From the NCBI RefSeq assembly GCF_009651005.1, contig NZ_WHVW01000008.1, positions 1 through 56,902 of the forward strand: 56,902 nucleotides of DNA, read 5' to 3'. Source of the DNA: Sporosarcina obsidiansis. GTDB taxonomy: Bacteria > Bacillota > Bacilli > Bacillales_A > Planococcaceae. The notes beneath the pieces were generated by a model. The model was not told the origin of the DNA and did not search any database. It was given only the letters and a program-made list of their open reading frames with translations. The number at the start of each line of letters is the position of its first letter. Positions within the stretch are counted from its first letter, which is position 1. Positions 55,596 through 56,902 of the stretch are shown here, in pieces. A program made the position numbers and the translations under genes.

Positions 55596-56357
55596 TTATT
55601 TTTTCATTCGAGACTTCGTAACGGCTAATACATAACCACCGACTGCTAAGATTAATAATACGATCCAGAAAATTGATTTCCATGCTGTGGAGTGCGGAAA
55701 TGCCTCTGGCAAAATTTGAAGTGCAGGATGTGCAAGTGTTAACACAACTAACTTCACACCTACCCAACCGACAATCAAGAAAGCTGCAGTTTCAAGAGTA
55801 GGGTATTTCTCCAACAAGACAACAAACTGTCTTGCCGCAAAACGAATCATAATCAAACCAATCATACCACCTAGCAACATCACAACAAACTGCCCACCAT
55901 TAATACCACCAATATGGAAATCACCCAATTCCGGTAACGTCACAGCAAGTGCGACTGCCGCTAACATAGAGTCTAGTGCAAACGCAATATCAGCCAATTC
56001 CACTTTTAAAACCGTCATCCAAAAACCGGACTGTTTTCTCGGTTTTTTATTAGTGTCACTTTTCTGCGAATGGGTGACCTTATCATATATATTTTTTATG
56101 GAGATGATTAGTAAATATGCTGCGCCCAGTGCTTGAATCTGCCAGATGTTCACCAAAAATGTAATCATGAACAATGCTGCAAATCGAAATACAAAAGCTC
56201 CAACTAATCCATAAAATAAGGCTTTTTTCTGTTGAGGTTTCGGTAAATGTTTTACCATAACCGCCATTACTACTGCATTATCTGTTGCTAATAATCCTTC
56301 TAACACGATGAGTACGACAAGTACCCATGCGTACTCTAATAAAATTGCATCCAACAA
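55596..56357 (-). CDS. ykoY: YkoY (TerC family), manganese exporter
   Basis: A 253-residue TerC-family protein with about seven membrane segments. LEGLLATDNAVVMAVMVKHL (about 20-38) and ELADIAFALDSMLAAVALA hold the conserved acidic residues of the transport site. B. subtilis YkoY (MeeY) exports Mn2+ and helps metalation of secreted enzymes. The start is TTG 56357 or 56354, behind AAGGAGG. A yybP-ykoY riboswitch lies directly upstream. Confidence 0.95.
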   Translation of the reverse strand: MLDAILLEYAWVLVVLIVLEGLLATDNAVVMAVMVKHLPKPQQKKALFYGLVGAFVFRFAALFMITFLVNIWQIQALGAAYLLIISIKNIYDKVTHSQKSDTNKKPRKQSGFWMTVLKVELADIAFALDSMLAAVALAVTLPELGDFHIGGINGGQFVVMLLGGMIGLIMIRFAARQFVVLLEKYPTLETAAFLIVGWVGVKLVVLTLAHPALQILPEAFPHSTAWKSIFWIVLLILAVGGYVLAVTKSRMKK

Positions 56358-56381
56358 AATTCCTCCTTATTTTTTACAATA

Positions 56382-56416
56382 TAAAAAGACCCTCACCTAA
56401 TAAAAGGCAAAGGTCT
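56382..56416 (-). terminator. Expression-platform terminator of the ykoY riboswitch
   Basis: On the minus strand AGACCTTTGCCT pairs with AGGTGAGGGTCT (12 positions, three G-T pairs) and TTTTTATAT follows. Its 5' arm contains the ACCTTTGCC that closes the aptamer, so terminator and aptamer are exclusive. Confidence 0.8.
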
Positions 56417-56535
56417 CGCTAAGTCGGAATTTTTGTAAGTTCAAAATCCAGCTATCATAACCGATGGTTTCATAGACAACCACGTATTGACGATTATGAA
56501 ATAGGTTTCCCTATAGCTACTCCCCTTTGACAGTG
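56405..56535 (-). ncRNA. yybP-ykoY manganese riboswitch
   Basis: Read on the minus strand, the leader has the conserved CAAAGGGGAGTAGC at its 5' side and GCGAGACCTTTGCC at its 3' side, with CAAAGG/CCTTTG forming P1. In known members Mn2+ stabilises the aptamer and blocks the terminator (an ON switch). The exclusive terminator here fits this. Confidence 0.9.
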
Positions 56536-56572
56536 CGTCAAAAGTTATTAAGTTATTGGACACTTTTAAAGT

Positions 56573-56600
56573 ATTATAACATAATAACTTCATTTTGCAA
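56573..56600 (-). promoter_or_regulatory. Promoter of the ykoY riboswitch transcript
   Basis: On the minus strand TTGCAA and TATAAT are 16 bp apart, with TG one base upstream of the -10. The start would lie about 30 bp before the aptamer. Confidence 0.7.
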
Positions 56601-56902
56601 ATGATTTAGGTGGTGTCTGTCGATCTATTTAGTTCTATAAGTTTACCGTTTCTTTTATTAAAGAAGGCATTATTGCCAAAACTTATGCTTAAAAACTGAC
56701 TTTTCATTAAAATAACAACCGCACGTATATACTAAATTCTCCAGCGTAAGGCCAATCCCCGAGCGCCGTAGCAGGAACAGGACCACTCCCCCACACACTA
56801 AGAAAAAGTTCACTTCAACTTGACTAGCAACAAAACAGGATCTCTCTCCCTAAACTTACCACTCACTAGCGAAGGCGCAACTGCGGGGTCAGCCGTAGCC
56901 TG
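56601..56902. other. About 300 bp of gene-free sequence at the window edge
   Basis: No frame with a ribosome site. The last 40 bases (GAAGGCGCAACTGCGGGGTC) are G+C-rich, unlike the AT-rich flank, and could be the start of a further extragenic repeat cut by the window. Confidence 0.4.

Overview
The window is about 57 kb of a low-to-moderate GC, endospore-forming Bacillales chromosome. Gene content and order follow the Bacillus subtilis stretch from ylbF through the cta, yla, ykt, pdh, rnjA, yku and ykv regions to ykoY, read in reverse. Several traits point to the Planococcaceae (Sporosarcina/Lysinibacillus-like): a second, divergent DAP-type MurE beside an aspartokinase, frequent TTG starts, and abundant dispersed hairpin repeats. 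The genus is an inference from gene content, not from a marker gene. There is no rRNA, tRNA, CRISPR array, prophage or transposase gene.

Layout. 1-4.1 kb: ricF (ylbF), a MurE paralog and a catalytic-domain-only aspartokinase, then a CAP-domain protein. 4.5-6.1 kb: a YugN-like protein and an AI-2E family permease. 6.4-14.4 kb: the caa3 cytochrome c oxidase locus (ctaM, ctaG, ctaF, ctaE, ctaD, ctaC, ctaB, and divergent ctaA). 14.6-25.4 kb: pycA, ftsW, ylaN, ylaL, ylaI, ylaH, typA, ylaF, an inositol monophosphatase, yktB and yktA. 25.5-30.5 kb: the pdhABCD operon. 30.7-34.3 kb: ykyA, def, an uncatalogued 23-residue cationic peptide unit, a strongly structured leader, rpoY and rnjA. 34.4-38.8 kb: ktrC downstream of potABCD. 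39-45.7 kb: a Cys-rich protein, peroxiredoxin ykuU, ykuV, two MFS transporters, ccpC, the c-di-AMP-binding CBS protein and a small membrane protein. 45.8-56.4 kb: a PAS-GGDEF-EAL protein, ykwC, a Spo0E-like phosphatase too short for standard ORF calling, ykvS, a lipoprotein, a sporulation-type histidine kinase, a B12/radical-SAM protein, ktrD and ykoY (TerC) with its yybP-ykoY manganese riboswitch.

How it fits together. Aerobic energy metabolism dominates: pyruvate enters through PdhABCD or PycA, and electrons leave through the caa3 oxidase. A second theme is c-di-AMP and potassium: KtrC, KtrD, the DarB/CbpB protein and PycA are all known c-di-AMP-linked nodes. A third is sporulation control: RicF, the histidine kinase, the Spo0E-like phosphatase and the proposed cortex-specific MurE.

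Most worth a second look are: the MurE/aspartokinase pair as a candidate spore-cortex DAP module; the 23-residue amphipathic peptide unit with its own promoter-like sequence and terminator; the RNA leader upstream of rpoY-rnjA that can form two mutually exclusive folds; and two composite repeat-bearing intergenic regions (6.1-6.4 kb and 42.0-42.4 kb). I did not run any searches; all family assignments rest on motifs, length and gene order read by eye.
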